From contig NZ_CP060790.1 in NCBI RefSeq assembly GCF_014489595.1, positions 558,001 to 622,000 of the forward strand: a stretch of 64,000 nucleotides of DNA, in the 5' to 3' direction. The notes under the pieces were generated by a model. The model ran no database searches. It had not been told where the DNA came from and saw only the letters and a program-made list of their open reading frames with translations. Both the position numbers and the translations under genes were made by a program. Of this stretch, positions 43,046-51,489 are shown piece by piece. This stretch comes from Paenacidovorax monticola. GTDB taxonomy: Bacteria; Pseudomonadota; Gammaproteobacteria; Burkholderiales; Burkholderiaceae_C. The stretch's first letter is position 1; each line of letters opens with the position of its first letter.

Positions 43046-43426
43046 TCATTCTCTATACAAAATTTCGACCATATCACCACGCGCAAGGGCGAGGACTTGC
43101 TCTAAATTGTCGACCTCGAATTCAGAGTATGTTAACTCAAGTCCAGGCAACCCCGATGCATTTATAGGGGCTGGACTTGGTTCAATTTCTATAATTTTTC
43201 TAATTCCAGCAAATAAATAGCAAACCTTTTGCTCATTCAACTCAAGATGCCCATCCTCATTGGTGTCTTCATTATCTTTTGCAATTTTCATGGATATTTT
43301 TTTTGCTGATCTTTCATCATCAGCCTCAATCAGATAAACATTCTCATGAACGAGAAAAGAATCTTGATCTTTATTGATGAGCTTGAAATAAAAAATTGCG
43401 TGAGCACAGTATAGCATTTTATTCAT
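43046..43426 (-). CDS. DUF4288-like protein, candidate immunity of module 8
   Basis: 126 residues (MNKMLYCAHAIFYFKLINKD). The pattern resembles the DUF4288 family: an N-terminal strand MLYCAHAIFYFK, ENVYLIEADDERSAKKISMK, a charged middle and KVCYLFAGIRKIIEIE. DUF4288 proteins are often found beside polymorphic toxins. It starts 12 bases after the stop of the module 8 tip-like gene. AT-rich, no signal peptide. Assignment to DUF4288 is by eye. Confidence 0.65.
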   Translation of the reverse strand: MNKMLYCAHAIFYFKLINKDQDSFLVHENVYLIEADDERSAKKISMKIAKDNEDTNEDGHLELNEQKVCYLFAGIRKIIEIEPSPAPINASGLPGLELTYSEFEVDNLEQVLALARGDMVEILYRE

Positions 43427-43438
43427 TCATCTCTATTT

Positions 43439-43762
43439 CTACTGACAGTCCTTACGGCTATCCTTGTCTTTGTTTCGATTGCCACGTGCCTTCTGCTCTT
43501 TAACTAGGCGCTTGCGCTCCTCTGGAGTTGTGGATGGATCCTTTAAACGCCTCCCAATTTCCTCATCGGAAACACCAATCAATCCCGTGTCTCTGATATT
43601 CTGTTTTCCACCTTTTGAAAATGTAAGGTTATCAAGTGTCTCTCCAATTGCACCGCCCGGAGATGAAACAGCACCACCAACAACATCTCGGCATCTCGGC
43701 GACATCGCACATCCAACAATTAAGGCACATGTGCCAATCAATATTGACAAAACGATCGACAC
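43439..43762 (-). CDS. Toxin-tip-like small protein with hydrophobic N-terminus (module 8)
   Basis: 107 residues. The N-terminus MSIVLSILIGTCALIVGC looks like a lipoprotein signal or membrane helix (IVGC lipobox-like). The C-terminal 60 residues, SKGGKQNIRDTGLIGVSDEE and then a basic EERKRLVKEQKARGNRNKDK stretch, are a block I recognise from the extreme C-termini of Rhs and other polymorphic toxins; I do not know its activity. Unlike most other modules there is no Rhs core before it. It is followed by a DUF4288-like gene and preceded by the module 7 immunity gene. Confidence 0.62.
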   Translation of the reverse strand: MSIVLSILIGTCALIVGCAMSPRCRDVVGGAVSSPGGAIGETLDNLTFSKGGKQNIRDTGLIGVSDEEIGRRLKDPSTTPEERKRLVKEQKARGNRNKDKDSRKDCQ

Positions 43763-43773
43763 GAGTGCGAAGC

Positions 43774-44136
43774 TTACTCATAACCATTCAACTCGTCAGC
43801 AGCCCATTCATTGCCTGCCTCCTTTGCTCTTGTAAGCCATTTTTTTGCCAATTGACGTCGCCCCTCACTCTTGTACTGAACGCCAAGTGCCAGCGCTCCA
43901 TATATGCATCCCCCTCTATATGCAGAGCGATATAAATTTTTCGCCTTACTCTCATCCTTTATAACACCTTCTCCCGTGCTATACATATTTCCAAGATTAA
44001 CTTTGGCCTCGTTGCAACCTAGTGCTGCTGATTTGGAGAATAGCATGGCTGCCATTTTGTGGTTTTTCTGCTCGTAATGCTTGCAGGCGGCCTCCAATAG
44101 TGCGCGCGCATCAAGTGAAATTTCATTGGCAGGCAT
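43774..44136 (-). CDS. Sel1-repeat protein, candidate immunity of module 7
   Basis: 120 residues (MPANEISLDARALLEAACKH). Two or three Sel1-like repeats are visible: AAMLFSKSAALGCNEAKVNL with GNMYSTGEGV, then AKNLYRSAYRGGCIYGALAL and AKKWLTRAKEAGNEWAADEL. Sel1 proteins are helical solenoids and recur as immunity proteins for Rhs-type toxins. It lies 75 bases after the module 7 tip stop. The module 6 immunity gene is also Sel1-type, matching the similar tails of the two tips. Confidence 0.75.
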   Translation of the reverse strand: MPANEISLDARALLEAACKHYEQKNHKMAAMLFSKSAALGCNEAKVNLGNMYSTGEGVIKDESKAKNLYRSAYRGGCIYGALALGVQYKSEGRRQLAKKWLTRAKEAGNEWAADELNGYE

Positions 44137-44211
44137 TGAAATTCCTTGTGATCAATCTGTGTGGGCAATGGTCAAAAATTCGTAAAAATAAATCTCCAAA
44201 ATGCCTGACCC

Positions 44212-44649
44212 TCAAGGTATTTCGCATAGCTCGGGCCCTGGCACAGGTGGGGGTTCAAGTACCTCACACAGAGGGCAAATCAAAGGGAGAATTCCACGAA
44301 TTGGAGGAAGCCATGGAGGCCTCTTTTTATATACAGGCTTACCACTTTGAGGATCTTTTTGCCAACCCCATCCCGGCTTCTTTGGATCATCCTTCCAATG
44401 CTTACCTGGGTTGTCCGTAGAGTTAGGGCTTTTCCCATAGTTGCGTTCACCTTTGACAAGACCTTCTGGATCAGAGTTTCCCAGAGGATCTGCATCTACA
44501 TAGAGGAACCGATTCCACCCACCCTCCAGCCCGATGGGATCGGCCTGGACATACCGCCCCGTCGATGCATCGTAGTACCGGTGCAGGTTGTACGCCAGAT
44601 TCGTCTCCGCATCCCACTGCTGGCCCGGATAGCGCAGCTCGAATTGCAC
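44212..44649 (-). CDS. Orphan Rhs core fragment with toxin tip (module 7)
   Basis: 145 residues from a GTG within the core ([18 protein letters not shown]). Core-like DNA continues to about 44740 but is frameshifted by an extra C in the CAGCCCCC run at 44670. The core ends at SDPEGL. The tip VKGERNYGKSPNSTDNPGKH continues with a basic Trp/Pro-rich stretch (DDPKKPGWGWQKDPQSGK) and ends in PPIRGILPLICPLCEV plus a Pro-rich tail. That tail nearly repeats in module 6. Expression as it stands is doubtful; as a donor for recombination it is intact. Confidence 0.72.
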   Translation of the reverse strand: MQFELRYPGQQWDAETNLAYNLHRYYDASTGRYVQADPIGLEGGWNRFLYVDADPLGNSDPEGLVKGERNYGKSPNSTDNPGKHWKDDPKKPGWGWQKDPQSGKPVYKKRPPWLPPIRGILPLICPLCEVLEPPPVPGPELCEIP

Positions 44650-44830
44650 GGGCTCGGCGTAGCTCTGCAGCCCCCGTGGCGCCGGGCTGGGCGTAGCCTT
44701 CCGCGCCCGTGGTCGGCGGCATTTTTCCGGACCCAGTGCTCCGACAGTTGGAACTTTCTACTTCCTGGTGATTTGGTTTCTCCAGAGGATTTAATTCAGC
44801 CAAGCCTAAAAAGTTGGGCCCCATGTGTTT

Positions 44831-45307
44831 CTATCGCACGTTTACTCCCAAGGCATCTGCACGTCGAAACCAGATTTCAGCACTCTTTCGATCACGAGCA
44901 ACCCCGATTCCGTGATAAAGGCAGCGCCCCACCTCAGCATATGAATCATTATCACCATTCAGGGCGGCAGCCAAAAAATGCCGATACGCCGCCCGCACAC
45001 TTTTCCTAATGCCATTCCCCGTCTCGTAGCTAACAGCCAAATCAAAATGTGCAGAAGCAATATCGGCTTCTGCTGCGATTTTGAGCATCTCAATGGCTTG
45101 AGGCAAATCGATGGAGCAACCTCCATGGCCGTAAAGATACCAAGTTGCCAACGCGTAGCTAGCACGAGGATCACCATTCTGATGTGCTTTTTCTAATAGT
45201 GATTTAGCCAACGCTAAATTTGGACTCCTGCTCGTTGCAGCCTCGAATGCAAGCTCATAAGAACTAGTTGGTGGATCATGCTCCATTTTTTTGCAAATCA
45301 TTTTCAT
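44831..45307 (-). CDS. Sel1-repeat protein, candidate immunity of module 6
   Basis: 158 residues from the ATG at 45305-45307, overlapping the TAA of the module 6 tip as TAATG. About four Sel1-like repeats occur: AKSLLEKAHQNGDPRASYAL, AIEMLKIAAEADIASAHFDL with SYETGNGI, AAYRHFLAAALNGDNDSYAE with CLYHGIGV, and SAEIWFRRADALG. AT-rich and cytoplasmic. It resembles the module 7 immunity gene in type but not closely in sequence. Confidence 0.77.
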   Translation of the reverse strand: MKMICKKMEHDPPTSSYELAFEAATSRSPNLALAKSLLEKAHQNGDPRASYALATWYLYGHGGCSIDLPQAIEMLKIAAEADIASAHFDLAVSYETGNGIRKSVRAAYRHFLAAALNGDNDSYAEVGRCLYHGIGVARDRKSAEIWFRRADALGVNVR

Positions 45308-45910
45308 TAACAAAGCTCAGGCTCAGGAAGCGGCTGGTGTTCCATTACTTCACATAGCGGGCAGATCAATGGCAGAATGCCGCGTATAGGAGGCCATGGC
45401 CCTTTGTAACCTGGTGGCTTTTGGCTAGGGGGTCTTCTATTTTTATCACCCTTCTCTCCTCCCGCATCCTTGCCTTTGCGGGCCTGGCCTTTTTCATGCT
45501 TGCCTTTAGTGCTTGGTCTGGCTCCACTTGTATGTTCAGCCGCTAGTCCTTCTGGGTCAATCCAATTTATTGGATCTCCCCCACATACCCAAACCGATTC
45601 CATCCTCCTTCGAGCCCGATCGGATCGGCCTGGACGTACCGCCCCGTCGATGCATCGTAGTACCGGTGCAGGTTGTACGCCAGGTTCGTCTCCGCATCCC
45701 ACTGCTGGCCCGGGTAGCGCAGCTCGAACGGCACGGGCTCGGCGTAGCTCTGCAGCCCCGTGGCGCCGGGCTGGGCGTAGCCTTCGGCGCCCGTGGTCTG
45801 CGTCGATGGCGTACAGCCGGCCGTTGATCTGCGCGGCCACGGGCAGCGGGCCGCTGGCCGTGGGCAGGTAGATCACTTCGGTGCTGTCCATCTCGCCCGC
45901 CGGGGCGGCG
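45307..45910 (-). pseudogene. Rearranged Rhs core fragment with toxin tip (module 6)
   Basis: The core is damaged: about 85 bases are missing where the DADHLN segment is joined to EGYAQ, shifting the frame. A run of five C at 45578-45582 (six expected) then shifts it again, so [14 protein letters not shown] is readable only after repair. The tip begins AAEHTSGARPSTKGKHEKGQ, is very Lys-rich, and ends PPIRGILPLICPLCEV and PLPEPELC. An open frame crosses the whole region by chance but is not one Rhs frame. Homology fades near 45910. The Sel1 immunity gene is intact and coupled. Confidence 0.7.
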
Positions 45911-46011
45911 CTGGTGCTGCTCTCCCCTGATTGGCCTCACGCCCTGCTCCTCACCTTTCGCCTGAAGACTCAGTGGAGGACGAAGACTCACTCTTGTGGT
46001 GCTTATATCTT

Positions 46012-46550
46012 TCAACCACGGAGAGAGTTCAATCTTGCCAATGTAGTGCTATCAATAAAAATTGATACTGGATACCATGGTGCATGACCAGCGTTGATGA
46101 AGTTATTAGACTTCGCATATGCAGTGCATTTTTCATAATCGTCAATCAATCCATAGGGGTTGACGTCATTCATTCCATTTTCTCGACAATTACCATCAAA
46201 TGGATTGATTGAAAAAACACCTCGACACGAAGCAGAAACCCAGCCATTTCCACTCACAACATCCCAACCAACAAAAATCAAACCTCTACCAATAGCTTCG
46301 ACTGGCACGGCATTTGCACAATCTGTATATACCACATCGGATTGCGCAACACCTCTAAATGCAGAGTAGTAGCCCATACCATTGACCATATCAATGGCTG
46401 CCATATTTTTTTGGAAATAAAAAATCCACCGTAAGATGGTTTTTCGTTTTCCAGATCATCAGTCAAATACTCTTTCAGTAAATCAGGTGAATGGGCGTAG
46501 CCTTGTGCTCCTATGGTTGGCGGCTCCGTGATCAGCCATTGCTAAGCCAC
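46012..46550 (-). pseudogene. Tip-like remnant fused to a decayed Rhs core (module 5)
   Basis: With one A restored in the T7 run at 46406-46412, the minus strand reads YAHSPDLLKEYLTDDLENEK, then SYGGFFISKKNMAAIDMVNG and about 120 more residues with many Cys (SASCRGVFSINPFDGNCREN). Upstream DNA (46495-46560) is a degraded copy of the core around GAEGYA with stop codons. The join falls within GYA rather than at DPEGL. Whether the 130-residue open frame is a tip or an immunity protein is unclear. No second gene follows before module 6. Confidence 0.5.
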
Positions 46551-46795
46551 CTAGCCTTGCTGCCCAAGCCTCACCAGCTCATGTGATTATGATTGATGTG
46601 ATCAAGGCGATGTTGGTGTAGCACGGTTTGTCGCAAACATAAAAATCTGGCGTCATAGAAGAAATTTCCTGCCCCAGCAGCTAAAGCCGATATGGGGTAG
46701 CAGGCGTTTTTTTACACCAGATAGAGATGAAAATCATAAAATAGCCTCATTTATCCTCTATGGTGGCTATTGATTTTTTTTGGTAAATGCGGATT

Positions 46796-47125
46796 TTATT
46801 CAATCTGAGACTGATTCGGTTTTTGGCGCAAGCAGTGTTTGAGCAAATTCAGTTGACCTTCTACTTCGGTGCGCTCTGCTTGAGTAAGTTGCCTAGCCTC
46901 GTCTAAGATCAGCGCATTGATCTCTTCGAGCACGTATACGCAGTTAATGGCCTTTGAGAAAATTTCGCTCGACAAATAAGAGCGCATCCCCTCCATAATT
47001 AATTCAGATTTAAAACATAAAGAGTTCAGCTCGATGGAGCCGATTTGGTAGGATGAAATTAGGTCAAGCAATTGTTGTGCGAGCAAATTTTCATTATCCA
47101 AAATACATTCCCCCGTTACGGACAA
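46796..47125 (-). CDS. Candidate immunity protein of module 4
   Basis: Up to 109 residues. The start is uncertain: a TTG at 47125 overlaps the tip stop by ten bases, and a later TTG follows a GGGGGAA ribosome-like site. The protein is all-helical and acidic (LLAQQLLDLISSYQIGSIEL, AINCVYVLEEINALILDEAR, LTQAERTEVEGQLNLLKHCL). No signal or membrane helix. AT-rich. About 245 bases after its stop, up to module 5, hold nothing recognisable except a possible hairpin near 46670-46712. Confidence 0.65.
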   Translation of the reverse strand: MSVTGECILDNENLLAQQLLDLISSYQIGSIELNSLCFKSELIMEGMRSYLSSEIFSKAINCVYVLEEINALILDEARQLTQAERTEVEGQLNLLKHCLRQKPNQSQIE

Positions 47126-48957
47126 GTGTTGCTTGGTGGTCCATTGCGTACTGTGATGACATTGCCAGTTGTTGAGTTAGTGACAACCGTTATATTGTTC
47201 ACGGGGTCGTAGTACTGAGTCGTATTTGGACGTGATCCTGGGCTCTGCCGACCGCTGAGTAGAGTATCCATCACAGCTGAAGGTGGCAGACCACGCCCTT
47301 GCATTCGGTCGAATGCGTGACCAGAGAAAGGGCGACCATTGATTTCACCGGGAAGATTGGTGCCAGGCCGGATTTCAATGGGTGCACGGGTCGTACCTAC
47401 TTGCGGATTCGCAGGTGGAAGTGTTGGCCCAATCCGAGGGAATAGAGGTATTACAGGAGCACCACTCGGACGCCGCTGAAGCCCATCAGGGTCTGAATAC
47501 TGCAGAGGACTCCCCCCACATACCCAAACCGATTCCATCCACCCTCCAGCCCAATGGGATCGGCCTGCACATACCGCCCCGTCGATGCATCGTAGTACCG
47601 GTGCAGGTTGTACGCCAGGTTCGTCTCCGCATCCCACTGCTGGCCCGGGTAGCGCAGCTCGAACGGCACGGGCTCGGCGTAGCTCTGCAGCCCCGTGGCG
47701 CCGGGCTGGGCGTAGCCTTCGGCGCCCGTGGTCGGCGGCGTTTCTCCAAACCCCGTGATGAGCCATTGCCACGCCACCTGGCCTTGCAGGTTGGTCAGGC
47801 GCCGGGGGGTGTTCAGGTGGTCCGCGTCGATGGCATACAGCCGGCCGTTGATCTGCGCGGCCACGGGCAGCGGGCCGCTGGCCGTGGGCAGGTAGATGAT
47901 TTCCGTGCTGTCCGCTTCGTTTTGCGGTGCCGCGCTGGTGCTGCTTCTGCGGTTGGCGTACTGGCCCAGCACGGTGCTGCCGATGCCGTCGTCTGCGTAC
48001 ACGGTGTGCTGGGTGGCGGGGGTCTGGTTGGCGCCCACGCTGCGCGCGTCGCTCTTGAGCAGGCGCTGGCCTTGCGTGTTGTAGGTGTAGGCCACGGCCT
48101 GGGGGTGGGCCGGATCGGCGCTGGCGCTGGTCCGGGCCAGGCGGCCGTCCGCGCCGTGGTGCAGGTAGTTGCTGCCCTTTTGGGTGAGCGCGCCCGTGGC
48201 GTCGTGCTGGTAGGTGGTGCTGCGGTTCTGCGAGGGGCTGCCGGGGATGGTGACGGTCTCGCTGTAGCCCTGCAGGCGGTTGCTGCCGCTGGCCACCTGG
48301 TACACGCGCTGCAGGGTGCTGGTGCCCGTAGCCGTGGCGGCGCTGTAGCTGGCCTGGGTGCGGTTGCCGTTGCTGTCCCAGGCGTAGCCCATGCTGGTGG
48401 GGCCCAGGGTGTCGGCCAGGCTCCAGCCCGTGGGCAGGACGAGGCCCGGCGCGGCGCTGTGCGCGCTGGCAGTGAGGCGGCCCACGCTGTCGTAGGTGTG
48501 CACGCTGGTGATGAGGGCCTGCTGGGGCGCGGTGCCGCTGGCGCCGGGCAGCAGGTGTTCCTGCCGGATCTGGGCCACGCGGCCCGCGCTGTCCCAGTCC
48601 AGTTCGAGCAGGCCGGTGCTGGCGAGTTGGCCCGCCGTGGTGTAGCTGCGCTGTTCGCTCAGCGGGTTGGCGCTGCCGGGGGCCTGGGCGAAGCCGCTCC
48701 ACTGCCAGCCCGTGGGCTGGCCCAGGGGGTTCCAGGTGATGCCGGTGAGCAGGGGCTGGCCGCCCCAGTGCAGTGCCGTGAGGCGGCCCGTGGCGTCGTA
48801 CTGGTGGGTGAGTTGCTGGCCACTGGGGTAGGTGATGGTCTGCACGCCGCCGGCGCCGCCCTGGCCCGCGGGCACGTAGGTGGTGGCCACGCTGCGGGTG
48901 TCGCCGCCAGCCAGGGTTTGCGTCTTGCGCGTGACGCGGCCCAGCGCGTCGCGCCCG
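47116..48957 (-). CDS. Long orphan Rhs core fragment with DUF4258-like toxin tip (module 4, one frameshift)
   Basis: Core homology starts abruptly near 48957, inside a segment equal to 55160 of the full-length gene, and runs through YD repeats ([25 protein letters not shown]-like [13 protein letters not shown]) to [12 protein letters not shown] run of six C at 47512-47517 (seven expected) then throws the tip out of frame. Restored, it reads [17 protein letters not shown] and a tip of about 115 residues with [40 protein letters not shown] and VITVRNG. That His-x-x-x-Arg/Met-x-x-Arg-Gly pattern resembles DUF4258/BECR-fold RNase tips, by eye only. Confidence 0.75.
   Translation of the reverse strand, partial: RARRAGPRHAQDANPGWRRHPQRGHHLRARGPGRRRRRADHHLPQWPATHPPVRRHGPPHGTALGRPAPAHRHHLEPPGPAHGLAVERLRPGPRQRQPAERTAQLHHGGPTRQHRPARTGLGQRGPRGPDPAGTPAARRQRHRAPAGPHHQRAHLRQRGPPHCQRAQRRAGPRPAHGLEPGRHPGPHQHGLRLGQQRQPHPGQLQRRHGYGHQHPAARVPGGQRQQPPAGLQRDRHHPRQPLAEPQHHLPARRHGRAHPKGQQLPAPRRGRPPGPDQRQRRSGPPPGRGLHLQHARPAPAQERRAQRGRQPDPRHPAHRVRRRRHRQHRAGPVRQPQKQHQRGTAKRSGQHGNHLPAHGQRPAARGRADQRPAVCHRRGPPEHPPAPDQPARPGGVAMAHHGVWRNAADHGRRRLRPARRHGAAELRRARAVRAALPGPAVGCGDEPGVQPAPVLRCIDGAVCAGRSHWAGGWMESVWVCGGSPLQYSDPDGLQRRPSGAPVIPLFPRIGPTLPPANPQVGTTRAPIEIRPGTNLPGEINGRPFSGHAFDRMQGRGLPPSAVMDTLLSGRQSPGSRPNTTQYYDPVNNITVVTNSTTGNVITVRNGPPSNTCP
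47731..48954 (-). repeat. 1.2-kb near-identical repeat of the Rhs core
   Basis: This stretch is colinear with 53938-55160 of the full-length rhs gene. The only length difference is one G (six at 47804-47809, five at 54011-54015), and I saw one C/T substitution near 48587/54797. Shorter copies of the same core occur in modules 1, 2, 6, 7, 9, 10 and 11. Such identity implies recent duplication or continuing gene conversion. Confidence 0.85.
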
Positions 48958-48962
48958 CAGCT

Positions 48963-49202
48963 TTATCGCTGGCGGGATGCAGGTGGCTTTTTCTTGGGCA
49001 AGACAAAGGACAGCACAACCATTCCTGCGCCAATGGCCACAACCAGATATTTGCCCCCCCACTCCTGAAATTGACTGATCAGCCAATACGCCATGTATGG
49101 CAATGCTGATTTTGCGCTGCCACTGTGCGTTGGAAGTCCCTCTGGCACGCCCAATGCGATGGCAACCAACGTGGCGCCAATAAAAAACAGGATGCCTCTC
49201 AT
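48963..49202 (-). CDS. Candidate membrane immunity protein of module 3
   Basis: 79 residues from the ATG at 49200-49202, overlapping the module 3 tip stop as ATGA. Two hydrophobic helices (MRGILFFIGATLVAIALGVP and YLVVAIGAGMVVLSFVLP) flank a loop with LPYMAYWLISQFQEWGG, and the C-terminus is KKKPPASRQR. It fits a small inner-membrane immunity protein. Its end abuts the truncated core of module 4 and half of the GCAGGTGGC hairpin seen elsewhere in the island. Confidence 0.65.
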   Translation of the reverse strand: MRGILFFIGATLVAIALGVPEGLPTHSGSAKSALPYMAYWLISQFQEWGGKYLVVAIGAGMVVLSFVLPKKKPPASRQR

Positions 49203-49711
49203 CGCCGTATCCACCGCGTGCCGGCATGCCAGTTATCCCGCACATCTTTCGCGTTGCCATAAGGATCAATGTTCGGATCAAACGGTAGTTGAAATGCAGG
49301 ATCACGTCCGGCAGCTACGCATCGACACCCTGCAGGGGCATCCGCAGTCGATTGAGCTGGAGGGAGAAAGTCGTTCGCCCCCTTGATATCGCCCGGCCGG
49401 CAACTTGTCGAAGTTGAGCAATCCCATTGAATGCACGGCAAGTCCAGCGGATCCCCCGGATAGCCAGGATTCGGGGTTGCTGTCATATTCGCAGCGGCTT
49501 CATAGGCCGCACGACCCGGCAAGTTATTGCGAGGAATCGGTGTTATGAGAGTGCGCAGACCAGCGGTCCAGGCATTTGGGGCCGAGTAGATCGACCGTTG
49601 GAGGCGAGCCCGTGCAGCAGCAGCCGAGGCGCCGGGCGGAGGTTCGCTTTGAGTAGCCCAGCACCGTGGGCAACCTATGGCCGACAGACTAGCGCCGTCT
49701 TGCGGACGCAC
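49199..49711 (-). CDS. Tip-like gene without Rhs core (module 3)
   Basis: Up to 170 residues; the first 35 are probably read-through, since coding character begins near AAAARARLQRSIYSAPNAW. The rest is Pro- and Cys-rich (YPGDPLDLPCIQWDCSTSTS, CRPGDIKGAND, DAPAGCRCVAAGRDPAFQLP) and ends VRDNWHAGTRWIRR. No Rhs core precedes it and no family is recognised. It is called a tip because a small membrane gene overlaps its stop, as with other immunity genes here, and because it lies within the array. Confidence 0.5.
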   Translation of the reverse strand: MRPQDGASLSAIGCPRCWATQSEPPPGASAAAARARLQRSIYSAPNAWTAGLRTLITPIPRNNLPGRAAYEAAANMTATPNPGYPGDPLDLPCIQWDCSTSTSCRPGDIKGANDFLPPAQSTADAPAGCRCVAAGRDPAFQLPFDPNIDPYGNAKDVRDNWHAGTRWIRR

Positions 49712-50159
49712 CTTTCCTGTCGGTCACCAAGATGCGGCTTTGCGCATCCGGTCGCCCTGTGGAGAGGGACTTTTTTCTAAGCCAAGGCAGGGCCTGGCTG
49801 TGGCCCCAAGGGGCGCTTTATGAGCCGCGCCTGAGCGCGGCGGCCTGGCCCAGAAGGGTTCGGCGATTTTGATGAGTCACCCCGGCCTTGGGGCCACGGT
49901 GGTCAAGTATGTGCTGCATGCGGCAACTCGTTTTTTGCCACGCAGGTGTGCCACAGACGTAAACAGCCGAGTTGCTGCTCACGTTGTGGAACACCGCATT
50001 GGGGGAGGAATTTGCAGGTGCGGCTGACCACGGGTGGGGTCGAGCTTCATCGTGCGCATGCGCGAGGCAGCTCCTGATTCAGCGCGGACCGTTTGAAAGC
50101 GGCATGAATATGCCAACGCGCAAACCGTCATCCTTGTTCAGGGATAAAAATCACTCACA
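49712..50159. other. Non-coding stretch with a 12-bp inverted repeat
   Basis: No gene is supported. GTGGCCCCAAGG (49800-49811) and CCTTGGGGCCAC (49886-49897) form a perfect 12-bp inverted repeat enclosing 74 bases of GC-rich sequence. This could be a degraded mobile-element fragment or a hairpin. The flanks up to 50159 return to AT-rich sequence near the module 2 immunity gene. Confidence 0.4.
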
Positions 50160-50405
50160 TTATGAAAAAACAAAATACAACACCCATGACGTCCCCCCTA
50201 AAAACGCAAATATTGCTCCAATCGTACAATATTTTTTTCCTCTATCACTATATTTTTCCCGCTCCAAAAACCACCAAAGCGACCACCCCACATATTTATC
50301 AGTATACGTAGAATGGTGCATATATTTGGTCGCTGCAATCCCCAAAGCAGCGTACGCCAATCCGCATACGATGCCAACAATGATTAATGCCGAATAGCCA
50401 ACCAT
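50160..50405 (-). CDS. Candidate membrane immunity protein of module 2
   Basis: 81 residues from the ATG at 50403-50405, overlapping the TAA of the repaired module 2 tip (TAATG). Two membrane helices are clear (YSALIIVGIVCGLAYAALGI and CTIGAIFAFLGGTSWVLYFV), separated by a Trp-rich loop (YVGWSLWWFLEREKYSD). AT-rich. The coupling with the tip is visible only when the tip's homopolymer frameshift is repaired, which supports that repair. Confidence 0.68.
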   Translation of the reverse strand: MVGYSALIIVGIVCGLAYAALGIAATKYMHHSTYTDKYVGWSLWWFLEREKYSDRGKKYCTIGAIFAFLGGTSWVLYFVFS

Positions 50406-51087
50406 TACCAATCACTCCCCAGATCAATAGAAGGAATCATTGGAATCGACATATGTGGCCCAAGCTTCATGCAAAACTGACTATTGCGCCTGATTGATGG
50501 CCCAATAAATAGCCCACCATAGCGCTCTGGGACAGGAATCCCAGGGGGGGGCATGTCGAGTTATTATTTTTCTCACACATTTTCTCTGGTGGCTTTGGTG
50601 GAGGTGTCGGAGAACATATCTCCAATCCTCCACCCAAAGTTGGCTCCAAACTCATCGAAGGGCGAGTGTCGCCGACATTTGCAGACAGATATGCCAATCC
50701 AACACAACCAAAGACTCCAACTGTTGGAGGATTTTTTGGTTTGTCACACCAAGCCGGTAACCCTGCTGCTCCACACATATATGCTTGCAAACCCATAGGA
50801 TCAACATAGCTGAGCGGATTTCCCCCCACATACCCAAACCGATTCCATCCTCCTTGTAGGCCAATGGGATCACCTTGCGTGTACCGCCCGCTCTGCGCAT
50901 CGTAGTACCGGTGCAGGTTGTACGCCAAATTCGTCTCGGCATCCCACTGCTGGCCCGGGTAGCGCAGCTCGAATTGCACGGGCTCGGCATAGCTCTGCAG
51001 CCCCGTGGCTCCGGGCTGGGCGTAGCCTTCGGCCCACGTGGTCGGGGGCGTTTCTCCAAACCCCGTGATGAGCCATTGCCACGCCAC
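50405..51087 (-). CDS. Orphan Rhs core fragment with Cys/Pro-rich tip (module 2, one frameshift)
   Basis: Core from [20 protein letters not shown] through [19 protein letters not shown], where the boundary has Met for Glu. The tip AYMCGAAGLPAWCDKPKNPP is rich in Cys and Pro. A run of eight G at 50544-50551 (nine expected) shifts the frame; repaired, it continues PPPGIPVPERYGGLFIGPSI and ends IPMIPSIDLGSDW at a TAA overlapping the immunity ATG. Upstream, 51098-51250 is a decayed copy of an earlier core segment (equivalent to about 54729-54870) with stop codons, so the module is an old, eroding one. Confidence 0.72.
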
Positions 51088-51276
51088 CTAGCCTCACTTA
51101 TTGGCGATGAAAGCCTAGTGGGGCGCAGTGCCGCTGGCACCGGACTGCGTGTGTTTCTGCCAGATCTGGCTCACGCTGTCCCTGTCCAGTTTGAGCGAGC
51201 CAGTGCTAGCGAGTTAACCCACCGGGGTTGGCTTCGCTGCTCGCACAGCAGGTTTGCACGGCAGGGAATGCCATTT

Positions 51277-51489
51277 CTATTTCAGATCATCCAAATCAGG
51301 ATGCTCATCATAAACTCTCTGAAGGATTTTCACTTGTATATCACCAATTATTTTTCCAATTTCCTTGTGAAGCGCCGAATACTCCTCTGATTCATATTTA
51401 TTTTCTTTTGCAAATATCAAAATTTTTGAAAAATTCTCCACAGCCAACAATGCATGATTCTTAGCATAAATGGCAAAATCTCTTTTCAT
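51277..51489 (-). CDS. Candidate immunity protein of module 1
   Basis: 70 residues from the ATG at 51487-51489, overlapping the module 1 stop (ATGA). A short, helical, acidic protein: MKRDFAIYAKNHALLAVENF, SKILIFAKENKYESEEYSAL and HKEIGKIIGDIQVKILQRVY, ending DEHPDLDDLK. No signal, no membrane helix, no recognised family. Strongly AT-rich compared with the Rhs core. Confidence 0.66.
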   Translation of the reverse strand: MKRDFAIYAKNHALLAVENFSKILIFAKENKYESEEYSALHKEIGKIIGDIQVKILQRVYDEHPDLDDLK

